In this document: in pieces, positions 17,903 to 27,087 of the stretch
Layout of the letters: every line of letters begins with the position of its first letter
How positions within the stretch are numbered: position 1 is the stretch's first letter
Source: Leptospiraceae bacterium
Lineage (GTDB): Bacteria; Spirochaetota; Leptospiria; Turneriellales; Turneriellaceae
Direction of reading: 5' to 3'
DNA length: 57,092 nucleotides
Assembly (NCBI GenBank): GCA_020440825.1
Contig: JAGRNJ010000018.1
Location: 1-57,092 of the forward strand
Notes under the pieces: generated by a model
The model's input: only the letters and a program-made list of their open reading frames with translations
Database searches by the model: none
Told to the model about the DNA's origin: nothing
Translations under genes and position numbers: made by a program

Positions 17903-18726
17903 TTCTCAATTTGAGAGTCGGTCACTGTTGGAATCTCAAGACTGACTCTCAAAACTGTGAGACCTGAATCATCTGAATCTTTATCAATGGTAACCTCATA
18001 AGCAGAAACTGCCAGCTTCAACGGCAGCTCTTCTAATTTAAACTGACGATTTACCAGGCTGCCTAACTTTAGACTCAGGTCAGTTCGAAAAAATAAGGTG
18101 AGGGTACCCTGCCATGAAAATAATTCTACTGAAAACTTTTTATTCCTTTTTTTGATTTCTATTTTTTCTCCCGGGTTCATCAAAAAAGCGAGGTTGCGTA
18201 CAATGGGGTATTTGGGATTCTCATAACGTCTAATGAAATAAAATCCCAGAATGAGTAGTATAACCAGAACAAAAACAAGAATCATAATATTCAGAACATT
18301 GAGTATACTATCAGACCGAACCTGCCCCTGGTGACGAATCAGCACTGTTAAAGAATAGGAAGCTAATTCTGAATTGTCATCAGCAACCAGCAAAACTTTT
18401 ACCGTGTAGGTATTGTTGTCGGTTCTTACAGACGAATACACTGCGATGTCAATTTCTGTGCGTTGCAATAGATTCTGTAATTTCTTAGCCGGCATTCGCG
18501 GTTCAAAACAATTTGATTTGTCCTGTTTTAAGAATTTACGGGTTTTCAGATAAAAAGAAATATTCGAATTTTCAGGGGTTGAACATATTTTTATTTTTTT
18601 TGCTTTTGGGTGTCCTGCAATCTTAAAGGTTTTTACTGTATCGCGATGATCAAACCGTACGATTATTTGATCAGCAAATATGCTGGAACTTATACTAAAC
18701 AGCAAAGGTATCATGAAGACTCTCAT
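17890..18726 (-). CDS. Membrane-anchored protein with cytoplasmic C-terminal domain, unknown function
   Basis: The start at the ATG 18726 (278 residues) puts a signal peptide at the N-terminus (MRVFMIPLLFSISSSIFAD); a TTG at 18765 would add 13 residues and cannot be excluded. After a periplasmic domain of about 130 residues with a Cys pair, one strong membrane helix (near 155-178) is followed by a basic stop-transfer (FIRRYENPK) and a cytoplasmic beta-rich domain of about 95 residues. No family is recognised. The layout of a periplasmic sensor, a helix and an inner domain would suit transmembrane signalling, but no output motif is visible. It overlaps the convergent YibQ-like gene by 13 bp. 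Confidence 0.65.
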   Translation of the reverse strand: MRVFMIPLLFSISSSIFADQIIVRFDHRDTVKTFKIAGHPKAKKIKICSTPENSNISFYLKTRKFLKQDKSNCFEPRMPAKKLQNLLQRTEIDIAVYSSVRTDNNTYTVKVLLVADDNSELASYSLTVLIRHQGQVRSDSILNVLNIMILVFVLVILLILGFYFIRRYENPKYPIVRNLAFLMNPGEKIEIKKRNKKFSVELFSWQGTLTLFFRTDLSLKLGSLVNRQFKLEELPLKLAVSAYEVTIDKDSDDSGLTVLRVSLEIPTVTDSQIENQLG

Positions 18727-18815
18727 AGACCATGTCTTGAAACTGTTTAACAAATAAGTTGTCAAGAGATCGCTGTTTTTCTTGACGAAAACAGAGTATT
18801 TGGTTTGATGCCATT

Positions 18816-21815
18816 ATGCAGCGGTTGCTGACATTGATCTTATTAATGACAGTAATGCAGTTGAATAACTGCATTAACATTACAGACCCCGGGTTTGGGC
18901 GGGGTAACGCTCGGTTGTCTATTTACTACAGCGATCCGGGTATCGACGAGTTCACAGCAACGAATAAAAAAATCGATTTAGAATTGGTTGATATTATCGA
19001 TCGAGCGGAAAAATCTGTTTATCTGGCCGTTTATAATTTTAATAAACAGAGCATTATTGACGCTATCTTGAGAGCCCATCTACGAAATCTGGATGTGCGC
19101 GTGATCGGCGATATCGATGAATTTTATACCCTCGGTTACCAGGTGATGCAGCAGCAGAGAGTAAACATGATTCTAGGCAACTCCAGCGGCATACAGCACA
19201 ACAAATTTGCTGTTGTTGATGAAAAGTATGTTTTCATGGGTACCGGCAATCTTTCGAGCACCGACATGGATCGCAATAACAATAACTGGTACATCATCGA
19301 AAGCGAAACAATGGCGAAAATTTATACGGATGAATTTCTGCAAATGTATAATGGCCAGTTTGCCGCAAAAAAAAGGCCTAGATCGACCAATTACACTGTA
19401 ACCGTAAATAATTATCCGATTGAAATATATTTTTCACCTTACCATGGCCAGCGAGCCATGAACAGACTTATTGAATTGGTAAACTCTGCCCAAAAATCTA
19501 TCGACTATATGATTTTTGCCTACACTCATGATGAGCTAGCAGCAGCCATGGTAAGAGCAGCCAGACAACGAAATATTATGGTACGAGGTACCCATGACTC
19601 TACCTTCATCAATGGTGTTTCTCAAGAGGCACCACGATTGTTTGCTGCAGGTTATACCAATCGCTATGGCGTTGATCCCACTCGGTATACTTACGGGCCT
19701 TTTCCCAAAGTAGATGGCAATGAAAATACCAAAATTCGCAATAACCCTGCCAGTGGGGGTAAAATGCATGCCAAGACGATCATCATTGATGCGGGCACCG
19801 CAAACGCAAAAATGGCAACCGGATCTTTTAACTGGTCAAACAACGCCATTGTCAATAATGATGAAAACATGGTCGTGTTTCACGATGCGTTTGTGGCAAA
19901 CTCTATCTATCGCCAGTTTCAGGAAACCTGGGACGTGGGTCGAGACCTTGAATTCAGACTCAACAAGAACGGGCACACAGTCAATTCAGGTGATGTAATC
20001 ATCAGTGAGGTTCACTGGGCTGGTTCTTCGAAAGGCAGCAGTGTTACCGCTAAAGATGATTTTATTGAAATATTCAATAATACTGCTCAACCGATTGATA
20101 TTTCTCACTGGGGTTTACAATGGGGCAGAAACGAGAACTACAACATCTACCCGGTACCTGACTCAACGAATGAATATTATGAAAACAGACAAAGCTGCCC
20201 CGGTGGTTTCGGGGAATATACCACAAGAGCTTTGCCCAATATTATTTGCCCTTACCAGCACCGGGTATTTTACGCTTTACCAACTTCTGCTTTTGCAGAG
20301 CCCAGCCAGGATGAAATTGTAACTTTTAATCAGGACGATGGTATTGACCGGGTTGTAACTCCCGACAGCAGCCTGACAACCCGCCACTTTAGAATCTCTG
20401 GCGTTAAAAATTTTCAGCTCTCCAATACCGAGTTCAAAATTCGATTATACGATAAAGCTATGAATTTGATCGATGAAGCCGGGGACGGTAACAATGCATA
20501 TGCTGGCGCACTCGATTCTTCTGGCGGTTCGACCCAGACAAGATCAAAAATACGGCGATCATATACTGATAATTCGAACAGAATGTCAGGCAGTCTTGCT
20601 GCTGCCTGGGGAACCAGTACAACAAATATGAACTGCAGTACCACCAACGACCGTTGGACATCCGCCCCGGGTGGCCTAAATACCTGTTCTAACTGCTCTA
20701 CCTACATGCAATTTGACGGCTGTTTTGATGCGGCAGCCAATACCTTTGCAACTCCCGGTTATGAAAATTCAACAACCCAGCCGCCGGCGGTCAGGCAGGT
20801 TATCCTCGATTCAGCAACTTCTTTAAGGGTATTATTCAATAGCAATATGTCAAATTGCTCCACAACGGGTATTACCGTCACAGGTAATGCCAGCTCAGTT
20901 TCTGGTACATTTGGCACCCGCACTTTTGCATTGAACACCGGGTTTTCTACTCCCGGCACAAAATACTCATTTTCGATCACAAGCAACTGTCAAGACTATC
21001 TGAATACATCAATATCGGGAACACCATTAGCGTTCACTGTTTCTGGGTACTCATCTTCACTTGCTCAGGTAAGACTGCGAAAGGTTGTGATTGACCAGGG
21101 GCAGGCGCATGATATCCCCGAGTTGAACAGCAGTACCAGTGAACGGCGCCGCTATATTCGTTTTGAAGCCTCTTCGGCCGGCAGTTTGCGAAATCTTCGG
21201 GTTTTAAGATATTCATCAGATGGTCTTGAAGAATTACACCGTTTCAGTGACTTATATGTAATGTCTGGGGACAGTGTGATCGTTTCTTTTTCAAAGCCAA
21301 GTCACGACCAGGGGGCCAATGGAACCCAGACTCAAAAACTTGCTTCAAACCACGATATATTTGACCCAACAGTAAATGATACACAGGGTATACCTGCGCG
21401 ACCGAATCCCAGCGGCAGTTCTGTTTTTCATGTTTTCAGCTCAGCGACAAGCTTATCGGGTACAGGCGATGTTATTATATTGACCTATTGTGGAATAGAT
21501 TCTGCCAGCTCTGCAGGCTGCAGCTTGTCAAATTTCGGAGTACAGGACGTAGTGTACTATACGAATCGAAGCGGCGATGTAGCAAGCGGTCTAATGGAAG
21601 GGCCAATCGCTCATATTCAAGCCAACCTGAATTCCTTTTGGCCAATTCCTGAAGCACCTATCGACGGCCTCAATGATGTAACAATTCAGCGAAGCGGGGT
21701 TTGTACCAACAATACACCAGATGGTACCGGCGATTGCACCTGTACATCGACTGCTAGAGGCATTATTAGAATCAGCGATTCAGCGGTCGGTAAAACAGCA
21801 TGGCAGTGTCTTTAA
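18816..21815 (+). CDS. Phospholipase D-like lipoprotein with lamin-tail domain
   Basis: This 999-residue exported protein has a lipoprotein-type signal (MQRLLTLILLMTVMQLNNC). Two PLD HKD motifs are present: HNKFAVVD starting near 128 and HAKTIIID near 318, each followed by a Gly/Ser-rich TGN/TGSFN segment, so the catalytic pair is complete. Residues about 393-560 resemble a lamin-tail domain (ISEVHWAGS...DDFIEIFNN). The rest is Ser/Thr/Asn-rich, beta-structured and has several Cys pairs, as in surface proteins. PLD-family enzymes cut phosphodiesters in lipids or DNA; the lamin-tail partner is common in secreted nucleases. Substrate is not determined. The next gene begins 7 bp after the stop. 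Confidence 0.85.
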   Translation: MQRLLTLILLMTVMQLNNCINITDPGFGRGNARLSIYYSDPGIDEFTATNKKIDLELVDIIDRAEKSVYLAVYNFNKQSIIDAILRAHLRNLDVRVIGDIDEFYTLGYQVMQQQRVNMILGNSSGIQHNKFAVVDEKYVFMGTGNLSSTDMDRNNNNWYIIESETMAKIYTDEFLQMYNGQFAAKKRPRSTNYTVTVNNYPIEIYFSPYHGQRAMNRLIELVNSAQKSIDYMIFAYTHDELAAAMVRAARQRNIMVRGTHDSTFINGVSQEAPRLFAAGYTNRYGVDPTRYTYGPFPKVDGNENTKIRNNPASGGKMHAKTIIIDAGTANAKMATGSFNWSNNAIVNNDENMVVFHDAFVANSIYRQFQETWDVGRDLEFRLNKNGHTVNSGDVIISEVHWAGSSKGSSVTAKDDFIEIFNNTAQPIDISHWGLQWGRNENYNIYPVPDSTNEYYENRQSCPGGFGEYTTRALPNIICPYQHRVFYALPTSAFAEPSQDEIVTFNQDDGIDRVVTPDSSLTTRHFRISGVKNFQLSNTEFKIRLYDKAMNLIDEAGDGNNAYAGALDSSGGSTQTRSKIRRSYTDNSNRMSGSLAAAWGTSTTNMNCSTTNDRWTSAPGGLNTCSNCSTYMQFDGCFDAAANTFATPGYENSTTQPPAVRQVILDSATSLRVLFNSNMSNCSTTGITVTGNASSVSGTFGTRTFALNTGFSTPGTKYSFSITSNCQDYLNTSISGTPLAFTVSGYSSSLAQVRLRKVVIDQGQAHDIPELNSSTSERRRYIRFEASSAGSLRNLRVLRYSSDGLEELHRFSDLYVMSGDSVIVSFSKPSHDQGANGTQTQKLASNHDIFDPTVNDTQGIPARPNPSGSSVFHVFSSATSLSGTGDVIILTYCGIDSASSAGCSLSNFGVQDVVYYTNRSGDVASGLMEGPIAHIQANLNSFWPIPEAPIDGLNDVTIQRSGVCTNNTPDGTGDCTCTSTARGIIRISDSAVGKTAWQCL

Positions 21816-21822
21816 CACTATT

Positions 21823-22980
21823 ATGAAAGAACTCAACCCAAATATTGTTCAGGAAATTATTGACTGGCGCCACCAGATTCACGCTTATCCTGAACTGGCC
21901 TTTCAAGAGTACAAAACCAGCGATCTTGTGGCAGAAAAGCTTACTGAATTTAATGTTGAAGTACATCGCGGTCTGGCAGGCACCGGGGTTGTTGGTGTTT
22001 TAAACCGGGGAGACGGACCCAAGATCGGGTTACGGGCCGATATGGATGCACTGCCCCTGCAGGAAGAAAATTCATTCGCTCATAAATCAATGGTACCAGG
22101 GCGGATGCATGCCTGCGGACATGACGGGCATACTGCAATGTTATTAGGGGCAGCAAAAATACTAGCTGCTGATAACGACTGGCAGGGAACCATTGTCTTT
22201 ATTTTTCAGCCGGCTGAAGAAAATGAAGGTGGCGGAAAAAAAATGGTCGAAGAAGGTCTTTTTGAAACTTTTCCTGTCGATGCTGTCTTCGGGTTGCACA
22301 ACTGGCCAACTTTAGCAGTGGGCAAAATTGCAGTTAATGCAGGACCAATGATGGCCGGCTCAGATTCTTTTGAGATTAAAATAGAAGGCAAAGGTACCCA
22401 TGCAGCAATGCCGAATACCGGCAATGATCTATTGGTTCTGGCATCACAACTTGTTTTAAGCTTTCAGACAATTATTTCGCGTGAAATACATCCGTTAGAG
22501 TCTGGTGTCATCAGTGTAACCCAGATTCATGGCGGAGACGCCTTCAATATTTTGCCTGCTTCTGTCATCTTGCGTGGTACAGTACGGTACTTTAAACCTG
22601 ATATTCAGGATTTTATTCAAAGCCGCATGCAAAAAATGATATCTAATTTTTGTGATTTGCACGATTGTTCATTCCATTTTTCTTATTCTCGCAGATACCC
22701 GCCAACAGTTAATTCAGCAAAAGAATCTGAATTCTGTAAAAATACAGTTCGAAAGTTATTTGGAACAGGGAACCTGGTAGAAGACAGTCTGCCAAGTATG
22801 GGGGCTGAAGACTTTTCTTTTATGCTCAATGAAAAACCCGGATGCTATATATGGCTTGGAAACGGAGAAAAACAGGGCGGATGCATGCTGCATAACCCAA
22901 ATTATGACTTCAATGATGATGCTGTTATCTATGGAGTACAATACTGGGTGGGATTGGCTAAGGAATACCTGAAATCTTAA
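21823..22980 (+). CDS. M20 family amidohydrolase (N-acyl-amino acid / hippurate hydrolase type)
   Basis: The start at 21823 is chosen because the family N-terminus begins there and the upstream 34 in-frame codons overlap the phospholipase gene. The product has 385 residues. Motifs: WRHQIHAYPELAFQE, GLRADMDALPLQEEN, the metal block MHACGHDGHTAMLLGAA, QPAEENEGGGKKMVEEG, and a C-terminal SMGAEDFSFM. A lid/dimer domain lies between. These enzymes release amino acids or small acids from N-acylated forms in the cytosol. It follows the phospholipase gene by 7 bp and shares one base with the next ORF (TAATG). Confidence 0.92.
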   Translation: MKELNPNIVQEIIDWRHQIHAYPELAFQEYKTSDLVAEKLTEFNVEVHRGLAGTGVVGVLNRGDGPKIGLRADMDALPLQEENSFAHKSMVPGRMHACGHDGHTAMLLGAAKILAADNDWQGTIVFIFQPAEENEGGGKKMVEEGLFETFPVDAVFGLHNWPTLAVGKIAVNAGPMMAGSDSFEIKIEGKGTHAAMPNTGNDLLVLASQLVLSFQTIISREIHPLESGVISVTQIHGGDAFNILPASVILRGTVRYFKPDIQDFIQSRMQKMISNFCDLHDCSFHFSYSRRYPPTVNSAKESEFCKNTVRKLFGTGNLVEDSLPSMGAEDFSFMLNEKPGCYIWLGNGEKQGGCMLHNPNYDFNDDAVIYGVQYWVGLAKEYLKS

Positions 22981-23258
22981 TGTCTAGAGCAATCTGCCTT
23001 TCTCTTTTTTTCTTTTGTACAGTAAGTTGCAGCTCACACACCGAAATTGAGTTTTCAGAATCATTTTGTACGGCAGTTCATTTGCCATTGATTTTTGTTC
23101 ATCTGCTACTTGTATTACTGGTATTGGTTGGGCTATTATTTGTTGTACTGGTTGATCTGGTTACCTTCTTTGCTTTGCAGTTAACGTATCTGTACTATCC
23201 ACTTGTTGTAAGATCTTTTCAGCTGTTAGAACTGTCTACCCGATATTCCTGCCAATAA
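22980..23258 (+). CDS. Possible small hydrophobic lipoprotein; doubtful
   Basis: The 92-codon frame starts at the ATG that shares its A with the stop of the amidohydrolase gene. It opens like a lipoprotein (MSRAICLSLFFFCTVSC). After residue 30 it becomes almost pure Leu/Val/Phe over about 45 residues, with repetitive T/G-rich DNA, which is unlike the neighbours. It may be a short membrane protein, or a lipoprotein gene disrupted by a frameshift near 23095, since the next frame reads a short Cys/Gly-rich stretch before stopping. I cannot decide between these. No homologue is recognised. Confidence 0.35.
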   Translation: MSRAICLSLFFFCTVSCSSHTEIEFSESFCTAVHLPLIFVHLLLVLLVLVGLLFVVLVDLVTFFALQLTYLYYPLVVRSFQLLELSTRYSCQ

Positions 23259-23304
23259 TTTTTTACTTATCAGAACAAAACCGGCTTTTTCACGTCAAAG
23301 ATTC

Positions 23305-24654
23305 ATGCATAAAAAAATGCAATTTATTGTTCTTTTGATTTTTCTTTCTGCAAACACTGCTATTTTTTCGGCGATAGATCTTGTCACTGTTCCAGAAAGA
23401 TCTTCAGTACAGTTAACAATCTACAACTCAGCTGATATTACAATGGTCAGTGAAGAAAGAAACCTGACATTCAAAAAAGGATTAAACGCAATACAGTTTA
23501 CCTGGGCCGAAACATTAATTGACCCGACCAGCCTTCGTATTTCATTCAAAGATAGAAAGGGAAGCCTGACCCTGCTTGATACTGTTTATCCCCAGGGAAG
23601 AGCAGCTCTTATCTGGAATATACAATCAGATTTCTCGGGCAGTGCAAATATAGAAATCAACTATTTCACATCAGGCATTTCATGGAAAGCAGATTATACA
23701 GCTATTGCCAACGAACAGGAAGATCAACTCGATCTACAGGGATTCATACGAGTTATCAACAACTCAGGAGAAGACTATACCAATGCAAAGGTAAGGCTTG
23801 TCGTGGGGAATATAAATCTGGTAGAAAAGATTTCTGATCTGGCAAATTCTCAACTGGTTTATCCGAAAATGCCGGCTCCACAAAAAGCCAGAGCGAGAGA
23901 AGATTTCAATCGATATATGAAAAAAGCTGAAGATGCAGCGGAATATGAATTTGCTGGCTCAGCAGGTTCTTCAACTCCTAAAGGTGTCATAAAAGAGGGT
24001 CTGTCAGAATACTTTATTTTTACAATAGAAGGCAGAGAAACCATTCCAAATCGATGGCAAAAACAGCTAAAATCTGTATCTGCAAACTCAATTGCACTTA
24101 AATCAGTATTTAAGGTTGATTCGAATGGACAAAAATTAAACCCGACGAAAATCTTTGAATTCAGGAACCAGGAAGACAAGGCAAGATCAGGAACTATACA
24201 ACTGGGTAAGTCTCCCCTGCCTGACGGAACTGTACAAATCTTTACCCAGAAAAACAGCAGGCTCACCTTTCTAACAGCCACAAAAACAAATTATATAGCT
24301 ACAGGTGATAAAGTAAGACTCAATGCGGGAATCGAATCAAATATTAAAATTGAAAGATCAATTATTGATTATAAAAGAACTGACATCGAAGTGAAAAAAC
24401 GATTCAATCTCACTGATTATGTTTCGAACTTTACAGAAATTTTCGATTATTCAACCAGAATAGAAAATTCTCTAAATCGATCGATAGAACTTGAAATAGA
24501 AAGATCTTTTCCAGAGAATTTTACATTAAAGAATAATTCTACCAAAGTTGAAAAAATCGGAAAAGAAAAACTTGTTTTTTATCCTGTCGTACCTGCCAAT
24601 AGTACAGTACAGTTCAAATACCAGATTTATGTACCCCATGAGATAGAAAGGTAA
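23305..24654 (+). CDS. Exported DUF4139-like protein
   Basis: The 449-residue protein has a signal peptide (to about residue 22). Its core resembles the DUF4139 / mucoidy inhibitor A family: an N-terminal domain about how an added modifier affects a strand-rich core (VPERSSVQLTIYNSADITMV), a central segment TSGISWKADYTA, and NNSGEDYTNAKVRLVVGNI. The C-terminus ends in a beta-rich block. The function of the family is unknown. The next gene is a shorter paralogue 4 bp downstream, so the two form a tandem duplicated pair that may hetero-assemble in the periplasm. Confidence 0.7.
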   Translation: MHKKMQFIVLLIFLSANTAIFSAIDLVTVPERSSVQLTIYNSADITMVSEERNLTFKKGLNAIQFTWAETLIDPTSLRISFKDRKGSLTLLDTVYPQGRAALIWNIQSDFSGSANIEINYFTSGISWKADYTAIANEQEDQLDLQGFIRVINNSGEDYTNAKVRLVVGNINLVEKISDLANSQLVYPKMPAPQKARAREDFNRYMKKAEDAAEYEFAGSAGSSTPKGVIKEGLSEYFIFTIEGRETIPNRWQKQLKSVSANSIALKSVFKVDSNGQKLNPTKIFEFRNQEDKARSGTIQLGKSPLPDGTVQIFTQKNSRLTFLTATKTNYIATGDKVRLNAGIESNIKIERSIIDYKRTDIEVKKRFNLTDYVSNFTEIFDYSTRIENSLNRSIELEIERSFPENFTLKNNSTKVEKIGKEKLVFYPVVPANSTVQFKYQIYVPHEIER

Positions 24655-24658
24655 AACC

Positions 24659-25807
24659 ATGAAAATGAAAAAATTTACGATTAAATTCTTATTCTACTTA
24701 ATGCTTTTTTCTTCGGTTTCGGTTTTCCCGAGAACTAAACTGACAACCTTACCAGAAAGAAATAATGTTAGAATTGATATTCAAGACGAAAAATATACCC
24801 TGGTAGAAGAAGAGAGAAAAATCAATCTTCTGAAGGGAAAAAATCATATAGAATTTGCCTGGGCAAATACAGGTATTCAAATGGACTCTATACAATTTCG
24901 GCCTGCAAACCAGAATGGCGAAACCAAAGTTCTGAATGTCAATTTCCCGCCTGAGGGCAGTGCTCTTTTCTGGGAAGTTTATTCACCAGCATCAGGTCCT
25001 GAATCATTCAGAATATCATATCTGATTTCAAATCTGAACAAACAAATTTCTCACGAAGCCAGAGTAGATTCATCAGAAAAGTTTCTTTCTTTAATGACCT
25101 ACTACACATTAAGCAACCAGACAGGGGAACGGTTTGTCAATGCATCATTGGAATCTGGAATTGGCTTACCAATCAAGAGAGATATCGACTTTAATGAAAG
25201 TCGAAAAATTCTGGCTCATAAAACGAATAATCTGAATTTTGAGAAAGTATATCGATTTGACTCTGAGCAGTATGGGAAAAATGTCAGACTTTATTACAAA
25301 GTAGAAAATAAGAATAATAAAGAGCCTAAACCTATTTCGGCCGGTAAGGTGAGAATTTACATGGATAATCCCTCGGGTGAAGAGGCTTTTTTAGGAGAAG
25401 ATTGGGCTGAGCACACAGCATATAACTCTGATCTCGAATTGTTTTTAGGAGAAGCTCAGGAAGTAAAAGTAGAGAGAGCTATAATTCAAGAGAAAGAAAA
25501 AAAAGTAAAGGGACCTGTATCTGACTATGCCAGAACCTATCGATTTAAAATTGAAAACTACAGAAAAGAGTCGACTAAACTGATTATTCAGGAGCACCTC
25601 TCTGGTGAGTGGGAAATCGAAGAGATAGAATTAAAAGAAGAAAGCGGGGAACGGGCAGCTTTGAGTGAAAAGGCCATCTCTTATTCACAAAAGATCAAAG
25701 TGCTTAAGAAAGATATTGAAAATCTGGAAATCATGGCAAATGTTCCTGTAACAGGCGATAAAAAGTGGAATCTGTATGTAACAGTGAATATGAAAAATCG
25801 TTGGTAA
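24659..25807 (+). CDS. Exported DUF4139-like protein, paralogue of the preceding gene
   Basis: The 382-residue protein has a signal peptide (to about residue 25) and repeats the layout of its upstream neighbour. The two share LTTLPERNNVRI versus LVTVPERSSVQL, EERKINLLKGKNHIEFAWA versus a matching EERNLTFKKGLNAIQFTWA, and similar PxGxAxxW blocks. It is shorter by about 70 residues and lacks the GISWKADY centre, having LNKQISHEARV instead, so it has diverged more. Its ribosome-binding site lies in the end of the upstream gene. It converges on the cyclase gene with 2 bp between stops. Confidence 0.7.
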   Translation: MKMKKFTIKFLFYLMLFSSVSVFPRTKLTTLPERNNVRIDIQDEKYTLVEEERKINLLKGKNHIEFAWANTGIQMDSIQFRPANQNGETKVLNVNFPPEGSALFWEVYSPASGPESFRISYLISNLNKQISHEARVDSSEKFLSLMTYYTLSNQTGERFVNASLESGIGLPIKRDIDFNESRKILAHKTNNLNFEKVYRFDSEQYGKNVRLYYKVENKNNKEPKPISAGKVRIYMDNPSGEEAFLGEDWAEHTAYNSDLELFLGEAQEVKVERAIIQEKEKKVKGPVSDYARTYRFKIENYRKESTKLIIQEHLSGEWEIEEIELKEESGERAALSEKAISYSQKIKVLKKDIENLEIMANVPVTGDKKWNLYVTVNMKNRW

Positions 25808-25809
25808 AT

Positions 25810-27084
25810 TCAGTTTTTGAGTGTGTACATTTTCATTTTTCCCTTACCTTTTACAGCCTGTAAGCCCCGGTTTTCGAAAATAAATTTTTTATTCAACAGC
25901 TTATAAACTGTTTCCGAGCAGTTGATTTCACCTGGTAATCCTGAAGACTCCATTCGGCTGGCAGTATTAACAGTATCACCAAACAGATCATAGGCAAACT
26001 TCATGTCTGAAATTACGCCTGCCACAAGTGGTCCTGTATGCAAACCAATTCGAATATCCCAGACTGGCAATTTCTGATTTTTTCTTGCCTTCTTCCAATC
26101 ATTTATGAAATCTCTCATTCGTAATGCGGCCAATGCGGTATGCTCTGCCCCTGACCTCCCGGAAGAATTCAATCCGCCTGCGAGCATATAGCCATCCCCG
26201 ATTGTTTTTATCTTTTCTAAACCCAATGATTTTGTAATGGCATCAAACTCTCGAAAGCAGATTTCAAGTTCTGAAATCAGTTTTTCAGGACTCATTTTTT
26301 CTGCAATTTTTGTAAAGCCAACGAAATCACTGAAAAGAACTGTAATTTTATTGTGTCGAACAGGAATTGCCTGCCCGGTCTTTTTAAGTGACTCTATAAT
26401 ATCAACTGGCAAGATATTGCGTAACAGATTTTCTGCTTTCTCGGTTTCTTCTGCCAATGCAAGCTCTGAGATGGTATTCTGTCTCCAGAATGTGTAGCAA
26501 CTATATAATATTGAAAAGGCTACAGTAACAATTACAAAATCGTTGATCACAGTAATATATTCCTCAGGTACGGGAAACCAGGGCTGTAAATATTTTTTAC
26601 TGAAATGTAGCGCCACGAGAGCGCCAGACCCCAGAGAAGCGTTCATCCAGATTATGAATCTTTGTGAAAAACCATAATAGAAAAACGGTAGCGGCAACAT
26701 GACCAGGTAAAAATAATAGATATTGGCACTCGGTCCCTGGAAGAGTTGCATCATGGTAATGAACAGTAGGCCGGCATAGTAAACCTGAATATGTTTTCGT
26801 TCTTCAGATTTTGCTTTGCGCGGTCGCAATACATAAAGCATCTGAAGAATAAATGCTATGGTTGGAGTACCATACCATATCAAATAGGTTGAATACTTTT
26901 CCTGATCAAGCGAGATCAGATTCATGAAAATCCAGGCCATAAACAGGCCAACCAGGATGATATCAAACAGAAAAAAAAGTACGAGACGATCTGCTATTCT
27001 TCTGTATTTTTCATTAGGAGCCGAAAAATTCAGAGAAAAAAACGAATTGATCCGTTCCGTTTTTTCCTCTGGGTTCAGGGACAC
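25810..27084 (-). CDS. Class III adenylate cyclase with six-helix membrane domain
   Basis: The 424-residue protein starts with GTG three bases after the clpP stop. Residues about 33-200 hold around six membrane helices; the catalytic domain is about 240-424. It has both metal Asp residues (FSDFVGFT, D253; IGDGYM, D297), the adenine-specifying Lys293 and Asp366 (AYDLFGD), and the transition-state Asn373 and Arg377 (TVNTASRM). This residue set predicts ATP, not GTP, as substrate, giving cAMP at the membrane. The N-terminus has no recognised sensor domain. Being downstream of clpP with so short a gap implies co-transcription. Confidence 0.9.
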   Translation of the reverse strand: MSLNPEEKTERINSFFSLNFSAPNEKYRRIADRLVLFFLFDIILVGLFMAWIFMNLISLDQEKYSTYLIWYGTPTIAFILQMLYVLRPRKAKSEERKHIQVYYAGLLFITMMQLFQGPSANIYYFYLVMLPLPFFYYGFSQRFIIWMNASLGSGALVALHFSKKYLQPWFPVPEEYITVINDFVIVTVAFSILYSCYTFWRQNTISELALAEETEKAENLLRNILPVDIIESLKKTGQAIPVRHNKITVLFSDFVGFTKIAEKMSPEKLISELEICFREFDAITKSLGLEKIKTIGDGYMLAGGLNSSGRSGAEHTALAALRMRDFINDWKKARKNQKLPVWDIRIGLHTGPLVAGVISDMKFAYDLFGDTVNTASRMESSGLPGEINCSETVYKLLNKKFIFENRGLQAVKGKGKMKMYTLKN

Positions 27085-27087
27085 AAT

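Noticed and set aside
18760-18765. TTGACA as a -35 box or TTG as the start of the membrane protein gene at 18765
   Set aside because: No good -10 follows at 16-18 bases, and a TTG start adds 13 residues in front of a complete signal peptide with no ribosome-binding site.
21721-21822. N-terminal extension of the M20 amidohydrolase
   Set aside because: These 34 in-frame codons overlap the end of the phospholipase gene and do not match the family; the ATG at 21823 fits.
23859-24281. Minus-strand frame of 140 codons inside the DUF4139-like gene
   Set aside because: Antisense to a gene with clear family motifs; no start signal.
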